Of a DNA stretch of 17,652 bases, positions 1 through 6,659 are shown one piece after another. This DNA is from Chloroflexota bacterium (GTDB lineage Bacteria; Chloroflexota; Anaerolineae; J036; Brachytrichaceae). Made by a program: the position numbers and the translations under genes. The notes under the pieces were generated by a model. It had not been told where the DNA came from. It made no database searches and saw only the letters and a list, made by a program, of their open reading frames with translations. The stretch covers positions 1 to 17,652 of the forward strand of contig JAKALH010000013.1 in the NCBI GenBank assembly GCA_021813225.1, read 5' to 3'. How positions within the stretch are numbered: position 1 is the first letter of the stretch; each line of letters opens with the position of its first letter.

Positions 1-1093
1 ACAGCTTGCCCTGCTCGATGGTGAACTCGACGTCCTGCATGTTCTTGTAGTGCTTTTCGAGCTTGCCCGTGATGCTCATGAACTGCTTGTACGTCTTCGG
101 CATCTCCTGCTCCATCTCGCTGATGGGCTTGGGCGTGCGGATGCCGGCGACGACGTCTTCACCCTGCGCGTTCAGCAGGTACTCGCCCAGCATGACTTTG
201 TTGCCGGTCGAGGGGTCGCGCGTGAAAGCGACGCCGGTTCCGCTGTCTTCGCCCATGTTCCCGAAGACCATAGTCACGACGTTGACGGCGGTGGGCAGCG
301 TGGACTTCCAGCCCATCTGCCTGGCGTACGTGCGCGCCTTGTGGCCGGTGGCGCTGCGGAATACCGCCATGGCGCACTCGCGCAACTGCTCATATACATC
401 CTGGGGGAAATCGCGCCCGGTCGCTTTCTTGATGACCTGTTTGAAGGTAACGACCAGTTCCTTGAGATCGTCGGTGGTCAGTTCGGTGTCGTGCTTATAG
501 CCCTTGGACTCCTTCAGGTGATCCATCGGCGCGTCGAACTTCTCGTCGTCGATATCGAGCACGGTGGAACCGAACATCATCAGCAGGCGGCGGTAGGAGT
601 CGTAGGCAAAGCGGGTGTTGCCGGTGATGGCGGACATCTCTTCGACGGTCGCATCGTTCAGGCCGACGTTCAGCACGGTTTCCATCATGCCGGGCATGGA
701 TTCGCGCGCGCCGGAGCGGACAGACACGAGCAGCGGCCGCACACCTTTTTTGCCGCCGCCGAACTGCTTGCCGGTGCTCTTCTCGACCACTTTCATCGCC
801 GCCAGCGCCTGATCCCAGGCGGCCGGGGGAATCTTGTTGCCGATTTTGACGAACTCATCGCATACTTCGGTGGTGAGGGTGAATCCGGGCGGCACCGGCA
901 GGCCGGCGCTGGTCATATCCCACAACCCGGCGCCCTTGCCGCCGAGCAGGCCGCGCACGTCGTTCCAGGTGGGGGCTGCTTTGGCGACAGCTTTGGTGTC
1001 GGTAAAGAGGTATACCCATTGCTTCGGCGTGGCCTTCGCTGCGCCTTTGGTGCCGGCTTTCACGGCAGTCTTCGTGGTCGTTTTGGTTGCCAT
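1..1093 (-). CDS. ppdK: Pyruvate, phosphate dikinase, N-terminal part (runs off the window)
   Basis: Cytoplasmic enzyme interconverting pyruvate, ATP and phosphate with phosphoenolpyruvate, AMP and pyrophosphate. I translated the minus strand from the ATG at 1093-1091; it stays open to base 1, giving 364 codons of a protein normally near 880 residues. Family signatures of the ATP-grasp nucleotide-binding domain are clear: GGKGAGL at about residues 51-57, SVRSGARESMPGMMETVLN from about 124, and the RDPSTG segment further on. The phosphohistidine and PEP-binding domains lie outside the window. The start is supported by AGGAGT (complement of 1103-1108), 9 bases upstream. The first 25 residues (MATKTTTKTAVKAGTKGAAK...) are a Lys/Thr/Ala-rich tail ahead of the usual VYLF start and are unusual for the family. 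A candidate promoter lies at 1170-1199, so the gene is probably transcribed separately from glyQS upstream. Confidence 0.94.
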   Translation of the reverse strand, partial: MATKTTTKTAVKAGTKGAAKATPKQWVYLFTDTKAVAKAAPTWNDVRGLLGGKGAGLWDMTSAGLPVPPGFTLTTEVCDEFVKIGNKIPPAAWDQALAAMKVVEKSTGKQFGGGKKGVRPLLVSVRSGARESMPGMMETVLNVGLNDATVEEMSAITGNTRFAYDSYRRLLMMFGSTVLDIDDEKFDAPMDHLKESKGYKHDTELTTDDLKELVVTFKQVIKKATGRDFPQDVYEQLRECAMAVFRSATGHKARTYARQMGWKSTLPTAVNVVTMVFGNMGEDSGTGVAFTRDPSTGNKVMLGEYLLNAQGEDVVAGIRTPKPISEMEQEMPKTYKQFMSITGKLEKHYKNMQDVEFTIEQGKL

Positions 1094-1169
1094 ACTGCAA
1101 TCACTCCTGAAATATCCTTTGGCAGGCTCTTTTGAGGCTTAGCCATTTCATCTAAATTCAAACCTGTTT

Positions 1170-1199
1170 ATTCTACGCCAGATGGCGCGGATTGGACAA
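1170..1199 (-). promoter_or_regulatory. Candidate sigma-70-like promoter for ppdK
   Basis: On the minus strand TTGTCC (complement of 1194-1199) is followed after 18 bases by TAGAAT (complement of 1170-1175). The -10 box matches the consensus at 5 of 6 positions, the -35 at 4 of 6. Transcription would start near 1163, giving an untranslated leader of about 70 bases before the ppdK ATG. This is found by eye only, and it sits in a locally AT-richer stretch. Confidence 0.4.
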
Positions 1200-1247
1200 A
1201 TTCACGGAACCGGCCGCGCAAGGCGTTTTTTAAGGTTGGAGGGGCGC

Positions 1248-1287
1248 CGACGCTCTGCGCCGTGTCTCTGTGTGGCGCAGGGCGTCG
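1248..1287. repeat. Inverted repeat (14-bp arms, one mismatch) in the glyQS-ppdK gap
   Basis: The arms at 1248-1261 and 1274-1287 are complementary except at one position (T1254 against G1281), with a 12-base loop, GTGTCTCTGTGT. On the plus-strand RNA the mismatch would be a U-G wobble; on the minus-strand RNA, which carries the neighbouring genes, it is A-C. There is no T-run on the outgoing minus-strand side. It may be part of the glyQS transcript end or a REP-like element; the function is not known. Confidence 0.55.
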
Positions 1288-1307
1288 ACGACCTGACGCA
1301 ACTGCAA

Positions 1308-1351
1308 TGCCGGTTGAGCGGGCCACAGCGCGGTCAACCGCTCAACCGGCA
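1308..1351 (-). terminator. Strong hairpin just after the glyQS stop, likely 3' end structure
   Basis: Arms 1308-1321 and 1338-1351 form a perfect 14-bp GC-rich stem around a 16-base loop. The inner 12 bp are GCCGGTTGAGCG and its exact complement. It begins 6 bases after the glyQS stop codon. No T-run follows on the minus strand, so it is not a textbook intrinsic terminator; it could work as a Rho-assisted terminator or protect the 3' end of the message. Confidence 0.55.
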
Positions 1352-1356
1352 GAAAC

Positions 1357-4350
1357 TCAGAACCCTTCCAGCCGGCTCAGGTCGGCGATGCCGCGCGCCT
1401 GGGCGACCACGCGCTGCAGGAGCGCCTGGCGGCCGCGCCGGATGCCTTCATCGTCGGCCATCACCAGCACCTGCTCGAAGAAGGCGTTGATGGGGGCGAC
1501 GAGTGCGCTGAGGTTGCCCATCAACTCGTCGATGTCGTGCGGCTGCGGCAGGGCTGCCACCGCATGACCCAGCGTATGCGTGGCGGGTTCGGGGTCCGCG
1601 CTGATATCCAGCGGCAGTTGCTCCGGCAGGTCGCGGGTGATGCGCGCGCTGCGCGAATAGGCGGCCAGTATGCCGCTCCACGCCTCGCGCTGAATCCACT
1701 GTGAGAGCTGCGCCACACCAAGCTGGGCGTTATAAGGGTCGTCGCCCTGCGCCGAGAGCAGCGCATCCACCACATCGAAACGATGGCCGGCCTCCAGCAG
1801 CAGCGCGCGCTGGCGCTCGACGATGAACTTGAGAGCCGCTTCCAGCGTTTCCGGCGCGGTTTTCACCGGCAGCAGCGCCGCCGCTGCCTGCAAACCCGCC
1901 TGCAGGGAGAACGCGCGCCGGTTGTCGACCAGGCTCTGCACGACGCCGATAGCCGCGCGCCGCAGCGCGAACGGATCGGCGGAGCCTTTGGGCGCCAGGC
2001 CGACTGCGAACAGCCCCGCGATGCTGTCGAGTTTGTCGGCCAGCGCCACGATCAGCCCCGCGGGCGTTCTGGGCGTCTCGTCGCCGGCGTAGCGCGGCAG
2101 GTAGTGTTCGTAGATGGCGGCGGCGACGGCGTCGACGCGCGCCGGGTCATCGCCGCCGTGGTTGAGCCGGTAGTACTCGCGCCCCATCACCCCCTGCAGC
2201 GAGGTAAAGTCGATCACCATGCTGGTGGCCAGGTCGGCCTTGCACAGTTGCGCGGCGCGCTCGGCCACGGCCAGTTCTTCCGGCCCTGCGCCCAGCGCCT
2301 CGCCGATGGTTCGGCTCAGCCGTTCGATGCGTTTCGCCTTGTCCGACATGCTGCCCAGTCTGGCCTGGAAGGTCAGCGTCTCCAGGCGGGGCAGATATTC
2401 GTCGAGCGGTTTCCGGATGTCGTGGCGGAAGAAGTAGGCCGCGTCGGCGAAGCGCGCGAGCAGCACCGCTTCGTTGCCCGCGCGGACTTCGTCCAGATGC
2501 TGGTCGTTGCCGTTGCGCACGGCGACGAAGTGCGGCAGCAGCCTGCCGCTCTGCGCGTCGACGACCGGGAAGTAGCGCTGGTGCTTGCGCATCACCGTGA
2601 TCAGCACCTGCTGCGGAATCTGCAGGTAGTCGGAGTCGAAGGAGCCGAGCAGCGCGGTGGGCTGTTCGACCAGGTTGGTCACTTCGTCCAGCAGGCTGGC
2701 ATCCGCCGGCGCGCGCCCGCCGACGGTTGCGGCGACGGCTTCCACCTGGCGGAGCACCTCGGCGCGGCGCGCGGCCATGTTGCCGATGATATGGCGCTCG
2801 CTCAGGCGCATCGGGTACTGCCCCGCCGCGCTGATGCGGAACGGCCTGCTGCCGGCGCCGCGCGGCCCGATGCTGGCGTTCCCGCTGCGCAGGCCGGCGT
2901 ATTCGAACGGGACGACCTGCCGCCCCAGCAATGCCGCAATCCAGCGGATCGGGCGGGAGAAAGCGGCGTTGGTGTCGTTCCAGCGCATGGTCTTCTCGAA
3001 GCCCACTTTCGCGATCACCGCCGGCAGAATCCGCGCCAGCACGTCGGCAGCCGGGCGGCCATCCTCGTGCCTGCGGGCATAGACATAGCTGCCCTGCGCG
3101 TCGTCCTTGACGATGAGCGCCGCCGGCTCCTGGTTGAAGCGCCGGGCGAACCCGCTGGCCGCCTGAGTGGGGTTGCCGGCCGCGTCGAAGGCGACCTTCG
3201 CGCCCGGCCCGCGCACCAGCTCGTCCAGCGGGCGCTGCTGCGGGGCGACCTGCTCCACCAGCGCGGCAATGCGGCGCGGCGTGGCGAACAGTTGGATGTC
3301 GCCGTGGTCCAGGCGCACCTCGTCCAGCGCGGCGGTCAGGTGCCTGCCGAACTGTTCCTGCGCGGCGGTCACGTCGCCGGCGGGCAGTTCTTCCACGCCG
3401 ATCTCCACCAGCAGCGGCGACGGCCTGGAGGTCGGCGCTGGCGGCCTGGTCTCCGCTTTCGCGTCGCCATTCTCCGTTTTCAGCCACGGGTAGCCCAGCG
3501 CCTCGCGCTGGCGGGTGTATTCCACCGCCACCTGCCGGGCCAGGTCGCGCATGCGGGCGAAGTAGCGCGCGCGCTCCGTCACGCCGATGGCGCCGCGCGC
3601 ATCCAGCAGGTTGAAGGTGTGCGAGCAGTTCAGCACGTAATCGTGCGCGGGGGCGACCAGGCCGCGCTCCAGAGCGCGTCTGGCCTCGGCCTCGTAGTCG
3701 TCGTACAGTTCGTGCAGCGCTTCCACGTCGGCCTCGTTGAAGGCGTATTGGCAGCGCTCGATCTCCGGCTGCAGGTTCACGTCGCCGTAGGAACGCTGTC
3801 CATCCCAGCGCAGGTCCCACACGGCGCGCACGTTCTGGATGCTGTGCGACATGGCGATGCGCTCCAGGCCGTAGGTCAGTTCCAGCGAGACGGGGTTGAG
3901 GGTGAAGCCGCCGGCCTGCTGGAAGTAGGTGTACTGCGTGATTTCCAGCCCGTCCAGCCACACCTCCCAGCCCAGGCCCCACGCGCCCAGCGCCGGAGAT
4001 TCCCAGTTGTCTTCGACGAAGCGGATGTCGTGGTGCGCCGGGTCGATGCCGATGGCCTTCAGGCTTTCCAGGTACAGCGCCTGCGGCTCGGCGGGGGCGG
4101 GCTTGAGGATGACCTGAAACTGCGTGTGCGTGTACATGCGGTTGGGGTTCTCGCCGAAGCGCCCGTCGTCGGGGCGCACCGACGGTTCCACATACGCCAC
4201 ATTCCACGGTTCCGGGCCCAGCACGCGCAGGTAGGTGGCCGGGTTCATCGTTCCGGCGCCGACGACCTGATTGTAGGGTTGCCAGATCAGGCAGCCGTGC
4301 GCGGCCCAGAAGGTTTGCAGTTTCAGGATGAGGTCTTGAAAGGTGAGCAT
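1357..4350 (-). CDS. glyQS: Glycyl-tRNA synthetase, fused alpha and beta chains
   Basis: Charges tRNA-Gly with glycine using ATP, in the cytoplasm. The 997-residue product carries both chains of the bacterial enzyme in one polypeptide. Residues 1 to about 293 are the catalytic alpha chain (MLTFQDLILKLQTFW, IWQPYNQVVGAGTMNPATY, YVEPSVRPDDGRFGENPNR, EITQYTYFQQAGG). A short Pro/Ala/Thr linker (about 294-310) leads to the beta chain, which opens with SPLLVEIGVEELPAGDV at about 311 and later shows CKADLATSMV and LQGVMGREY, and KLDSIAGLFAVGLAPKGSADPFALRR. A C-terminal tRNA/anticodon-binding region ends the protein. Most bacteria have separate glyQ and glyS; fused forms are known in Chlamydia and plant organelles. 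The length fits a full fusion. No strong ribosome binding site is visible before the ATG. Upstream, RHS-derived DNA starts only 34 bases away. Confidence 0.96.
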   Translation of the reverse strand: MLTFQDLILKLQTFWAAHGCLIWQPYNQVVGAGTMNPATYLRVLGPEPWNVAYVEPSVRPDDGRFGENPNRMYTHTQFQVILKPAPAEPQALYLESLKAIGIDPAHHDIRFVEDNWESPALGAWGLGWEVWLDGLEITQYTYFQQAGGFTLNPVSLELTYGLERIAMSHSIQNVRAVWDLRWDGQRSYGDVNLQPEIERCQYAFNEADVEALHELYDDYEAEARRALERGLVAPAHDYVLNCSHTFNLLDARGAIGVTERARYFARMRDLARQVAVEYTRQREALGYPWLKTENGDAKAETRPPAPTSRPSPLLVEIGVEELPAGDVTAAQEQFGRHLTAALDEVRLDHGDIQLFATPRRIAALVEQVAPQQRPLDELVRGPGAKVAFDAAGNPTQAASGFARRFNQEPAALIVKDDAQGSYVYARRHEDGRPAADVLARILPAVIAKVGFEKTMRWNDTNAAFSRPIRWIAALLGRQVVPFEYAGLRSGNASIGPRGAGSRPFRISAAGQYPMRLSERHIIGNMAARRAEVLRQVEAVAATVGGRAPADASLLDEVTNLVEQPTALLGSFDSDYLQIPQQVLITVMRKHQRYFPVVDAQSGRLLPHFVAVRNGNDQHLDEVRAGNEAVLLARFADAAYFFRHDIRKPLDEYLPRLETLTFQARLGSMSDKAKRIERLSRTIGEALGAGPEELAVAERAAQLCKADLATSMVIDFTSLQGVMGREYYRLNHGGDDPARVDAVAAAIYEHYLPRYAGDETPRTPAGLIVALADKLDSIAGLFAVGLAPKGSADPFALRRAAIGVVQSLVDNRRAFSLQAGLQAAAALLPVKTAPETLEAALKFIVERQRALLLEAGHRFDVVDALLSAQGDDPYNAQLGVAQLSQWIQREAWSGILAAYSRSARITRDLPEQLPLDISADPEPATHTLGHAVAALPQPHDIDELMGNLSALVAPINAFFEQVLVMADDEGIRRGRQALLQRVVAQARGIADLSRLEGF

Positions 4351-4383
4351 GAAATTCGGTTCCGATTTTTTAAGGTTGTGATT

Positions 4384-5307
4384 ATGGCTGTTCCGTTTCG
4401 CCGGTTCATTTTACATGGCGGATGGGGGAGGTGGTCCTATGACCCGCAGATTGGCCGGTTTATCTCGGCAGATTCGATTGTGCCGCAAGCTGGCGATCCG
4501 CAGAGTTTGAATCGATACAGCTATGTGCTCAATAACCCGCTGAGACATGTGGATCCGTCAGGACACTGCCTGGATGACATTTGTGGCGTTGGCACCCCCA
4601 CAGGGGCAGGCGGCTCGCCCTACAGGACATACGGGCCGCTTTCGCCAACATCAGCCATCTGCTATGCCGGAAACTGCCGGATGGACCCCCGCTATGACCA
4701 GCTGATCCTGTACTACGCCGATCAGTATCAGATTCCGCGGATGCTGCTCGCCACGACGCTCACTTTGGAGGCGGTTGACGACCAGGGCTGGTATTCAGCC
4801 TTTATCGACGACTCGAATCGGGTCAATGCCGGTGAAGCCATGTATGGGGGCGATCGCCTGACAAGGGCGTTTGGGGGATCAAAACTGACGTTCATGGATA
4901 CGTTGGAGCGGCTACATGGTTCGCCGGGCATCGGGATGCAGAATATCCACATCGATACGGTGCAACAGGTGAATACGTACTACCAGAGAAATTACCCCGA
5001 CAGTCCCATGGCTCAGGGTCTATATTCTCAATCTATGGAGGGGACGATCCTAACGCTGGACACGCCGGACGGTAACACACATTATGCGGCGGCTTACTTA
5101 AGAGAATTAGCCGATCAACGAACTGGTCGCATGGCCGATCATACCGGCGACCTTACGGTGAACGATATGGCCATCGTCTACGGCGCGTATCGCAGTGGAA
5201 TAGTCAGTTACGGGGGACTTGAAAAGTACAAAACCTGGACTGTGCCAGGTGGCACTGGTCAAAAGTTCATACGCTATCTGGCAGCGTATGGAAAGTACTA
5301 CAACTAA
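4384..5307 (+). CDS. RHS core fragment with lysozyme-like C-terminal tip (5'-truncated RHS gene)
   Basis: This 307-residue frame keeps only the end of an RHS (YD-repeat) protein. Residues about 16-61 are the RHS-associated core: RWSYDPQIGRF, SLNRYSYVLNNPL and the closing DPSGH, after which tips normally diverge. The YD repeats and the GDHLGS segment that should precede it are missing. Residues about 100-307 are the tip. YADQYQIPRMLLATTLTLE (Glu129), PGIGMQNIHIDT (about 181-192), HYAAAYLREL (about 233-242) and DMAIVYGAYRSG (261-272) resemble, in order, the catalytic-Glu helix, the G-x-Q motif, the AAxYL motif and the AYNxG motif of GH23 lysozymes/SLT transglycosylases. I infer a peptidoglycan-degrading tip. 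The ATG is preceded by AAGG at 4372-4375 with 8 bases of spacing, so the remnant could be translated. No signal peptide is visible. The frame is also open far upstream, antisense to glyQS, which I regard as chance. GC is visibly lower than in neighbouring genes. Confidence 0.72.
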   Translation: MAVPFRRFILHGGWGRWSYDPQIGRFISADSIVPQAGDPQSLNRYSYVLNNPLRHVDPSGHCLDDICGVGTPTGAGGSPYRTYGPLSPTSAICYAGNCRMDPRYDQLILYYADQYQIPRMLLATTLTLEAVDDQGWYSAFIDDSNRVNAGEAMYGGDRLTRAFGGSKLTFMDTLERLHGSPGIGMQNIHIDTVQQVNTYYQRNYPDSPMAQGLYSQSMEGTILTLDTPDGNTHYAAAYLRELADQRTGRMADHTGDLTVNDMAIVYGAYRSGIVSYGGLEKYKTWTVPGGTGQKFIRYLAAYGKYYN

Positions 5308-5309
5308 CC

Positions 5310-5837
5310 ATGAAAACCAAGCATTTACCTACATCAGTTATAGCGCTTGTGTCAGCACTGACCGTTGTGGCTGGGTGTTTGATATGGGCGAACTCGGCCT
5401 GGCTGCTCACGCCGTTCTGGGCGTGGCTGCGGCTGAACCAGCTCCGCGGTGAAATGGCTTCAGTCCCGACTATTGCCAGCACGGTACTGATCGATCGGGT
5501 CGAGGGCATGTCTCCAAGCAACACCGGCGGTTGCGCGACTGTCTACATTGACGAGTTAAGAGGCAGTAATAGCCTTTCTATAACCGACACTATACATGAA
5601 CTGGGAACAGATCTACCAGCTGGTATCCAGCGATCAGGCCGAATTTACAGAAGTGGTGCCACTTATCAGTGGACAGGTAACATCTTGCTTGGATTATCTG
5701 ACTTCGCCATTGAGAGGTCTTCAATGCGCTTTGACGAGGCGCGTAGCGATGCAGCGGAGCATACATATAAAACGCTCTTTGTTATCGGATTGTGGCAGCC
5801 AGTGTATCCAGATGGTTTCGATAATCGATGCCACTAA
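5310..5837 (+). CDS. Small lipoprotein or membrane-anchored protein, candidate immunity partner of the RHS tip
   Basis: A 175-residue protein of no family I recognise. The ATG lies 2 bases after the TAA of the RHS tip gene, suggesting translational coupling; GGAAAG at 5290-5295 is a distant possible ribosome binding site. The N-terminus is Lys-containing, then hydrophobic (residues about 8-23), and ends in VAGC with Cys23, which fits a lipoprotein signal peptide with an acceptable lipobox. Because the next residues (LIWANSAWLLTPFWAWL) are also hydrophobic, a plain membrane anchor is an alternative. The rest (about 45-175) is a soluble domain with Cys75 and Cys174. In polymorphic toxin loci the immunity gene follows the toxin tip directly, and immunity to a wall-degrading tip would need to act outside the membrane; both fit, but the role is inference. 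GC is lower than in the flanking housekeeping genes, as for the tip. Confidence 0.6.
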   Translation: MKTKHLPTSVIALVSALTVVAGCLIWANSAWLLTPFWAWLRLNQLRGEMASVPTIASTVLIDRVEGMSPSNTGGCATVYIDELRGSNSLSITDTIHELGTDLPAGIQRSGRIYRSGATYQWTGNILLGLSDFAIERSSMRFDEARSDAAEHTYKTLFVIGLWQPVYPDGFDNRCH

Positions 5838-5846
5838 AGCGCCTTT
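5837..5846 (+). repeat. Left copy of a 10-bp direct repeat flanking the YD-repeat fragment
   Basis: AAGCGCCTTT occurs here, overlapping the last base of the stop codon of the preceding small gene, and again at 6594-6603 in the same orientation. The two copies bracket the RHS YD-repeat fragment. They could be a target-site duplication, a short-homology recombination scar or chance. Confidence 0.4.
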
Positions 5847-5875
5847 GAGAACAAAACATTTCCGCCGGTAACGGC

Positions 5876-6511
5876 ATGACCACGACGCTGGACTACACCG
5901 AGACGTACGGCTACGACGCGACCGGGAACATGACCGGCAAGGCGGGCGTGACGTACAGCTACACTGACACGGCGCACAAGCATGCGGTCACCGCGCTATC
6001 GAACGGCTCGTCGTTCCAGTACGACGCCAACGGCAACATGACGCGGCGTGTCGAGAACGGCGTCACCTACACACAGACGTGGGACGCCGACAACCGGCTG
6101 ATCGATGTACTGAGCGGCACGCAGCACACGCAGTACTACTACGACGCCGACGGCGGGCTGGTGAAGCGCACCGACGCGCGCGGGACGACGGCGTATGTGG
6201 GTGCGGATGACGAGGTGACGGTGACGTGGCTGGTGCCGACGCAGACGGTGACGACGACGCTGCCGGCCACATTCACGCACAGGCTGTACTTCCCGCTGGT
6301 GGCGCTGGCGCTTAACGCGGCGAACGGCGTCAGCACGACATACTACCGGTTCGGTGGCGCGCGCGTGGCGATGCGGCAGGGCAGCAGCGTGTATTGGGTA
6401 CACGGCGACCATCTCGGCAGCGCCAGTTTGACGACGAGTATCACTGGTACGAAGGTGAGCGAGTTGCGCTATACGCCTTACGGCCAGACGCGCTTCAGCA
6501 GTGCGATGTGA
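5876..6511 (+). pseudogene. RHS YD-repeat fragment, truncated at both ends
   Basis: This 211-codon frame (open from 5849, first ATG at 5876) encodes the C-terminal part of an RHS repeat shell. YD repeats are visible as YGYDATGNMT, QYDANGNMTRRV, WDADNRLIDV and YYDADGGLVKRTD. After an intervening segment with LYFPLVALAL come YYRFGGARVAMRQG and VHGDHLGSASLTT, then SELRYTPYGQTRF, the standard lead-in to the RHS core. The frame ends at TGA (6509-6511) right after this, before the expected YDPxxGRF core. No signal peptide, N-terminal domain or ribosome binding site is seen, so it is most likely a remnant. It is clearly more GC-rich than the tip and small gene to its left. It is the complement of what is missing from the core fragment at 4384, but lies downstream of it rather than upstream. 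Confidence 0.75.
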
Positions 6512-6593
6512 GAAGTACAATTCCCCGCATGACCAGCACCATGCCCACGGCGGGCGCGGAACGACCCGCTCTTTGATCACTCGTTGAATGAAT

Positions 6594-6603
6594 AAGCGCC
6601 TTT
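6594..6603 (+). repeat. Right copy of the 10-bp direct repeat flanking the YD-repeat fragment
   Basis: AAGCGCCTTT, identical and in the same orientation as 5837-5846. It lies 82 bases after the end of the RHS fragment, in the 148-base gap before the 3' end of folD. That gap shows no recognisable coding sequence or RHS homology in any frame. Confidence 0.4.
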
Positions 6604-6618
6604 CGGATTGACATCCGA
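6603..6618 (-). terminator. Weak hairpin downstream of folD
   Basis: TCGGAT and ATCCGA form a 6-bp stem with a 4-base loop (TGAC on the plus strand), about 41 bases after the folD stop in the direction of transcription. A second small hairpin, GCTCC/GGAGC at 6644-6656, lies just after the stop. Neither is followed by a T-run on the minus strand, so termination here is only a possibility. Confidence 0.25.
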
Positions 6619-6659
6619 GCGGACAACGGTCATGCAGCGGGTTGCTCCCGAGGAGCCTC

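Noticed and set aside
50..1135. A 361-codon plus-strand open frame across the ppdK region.
   Set aside because: It is a His/Gly/Arg-rich antisense shadow; the minus strand encodes unmistakable PPDK motifs over the same bases.
1224..4378. The 13-mer TTTTTTAAGGTTG occurring near 1225 and near 4366, bracketing glyQS.
   Set aside because: A shared 13-mer that is partly a T-run is expected about once or twice by chance in a window this size, and no other feature links the two sites.
1783..4383. A very long plus-strand open frame antisense to glyQS that runs in frame into the RHS core fragment, looking like a 1,174-residue RHS protein.
   Set aside because: Its first 860 or so codons are Arg/Gln/Val/Ala-rich without any domain, exactly complementary to a well-conserved synthetase in GC-rich DNA, where antisense frames stay open by codon bias. 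Only the part from 4384 on has protein-family signals.
4384..6511. The possibility of an insertion sequence or a CRISPR array in the RHS region.
   Set aside because: No transposase motif, terminal inverted repeats or regularly spaced repeats were seen; repetition there is at the protein level (YD repeats).
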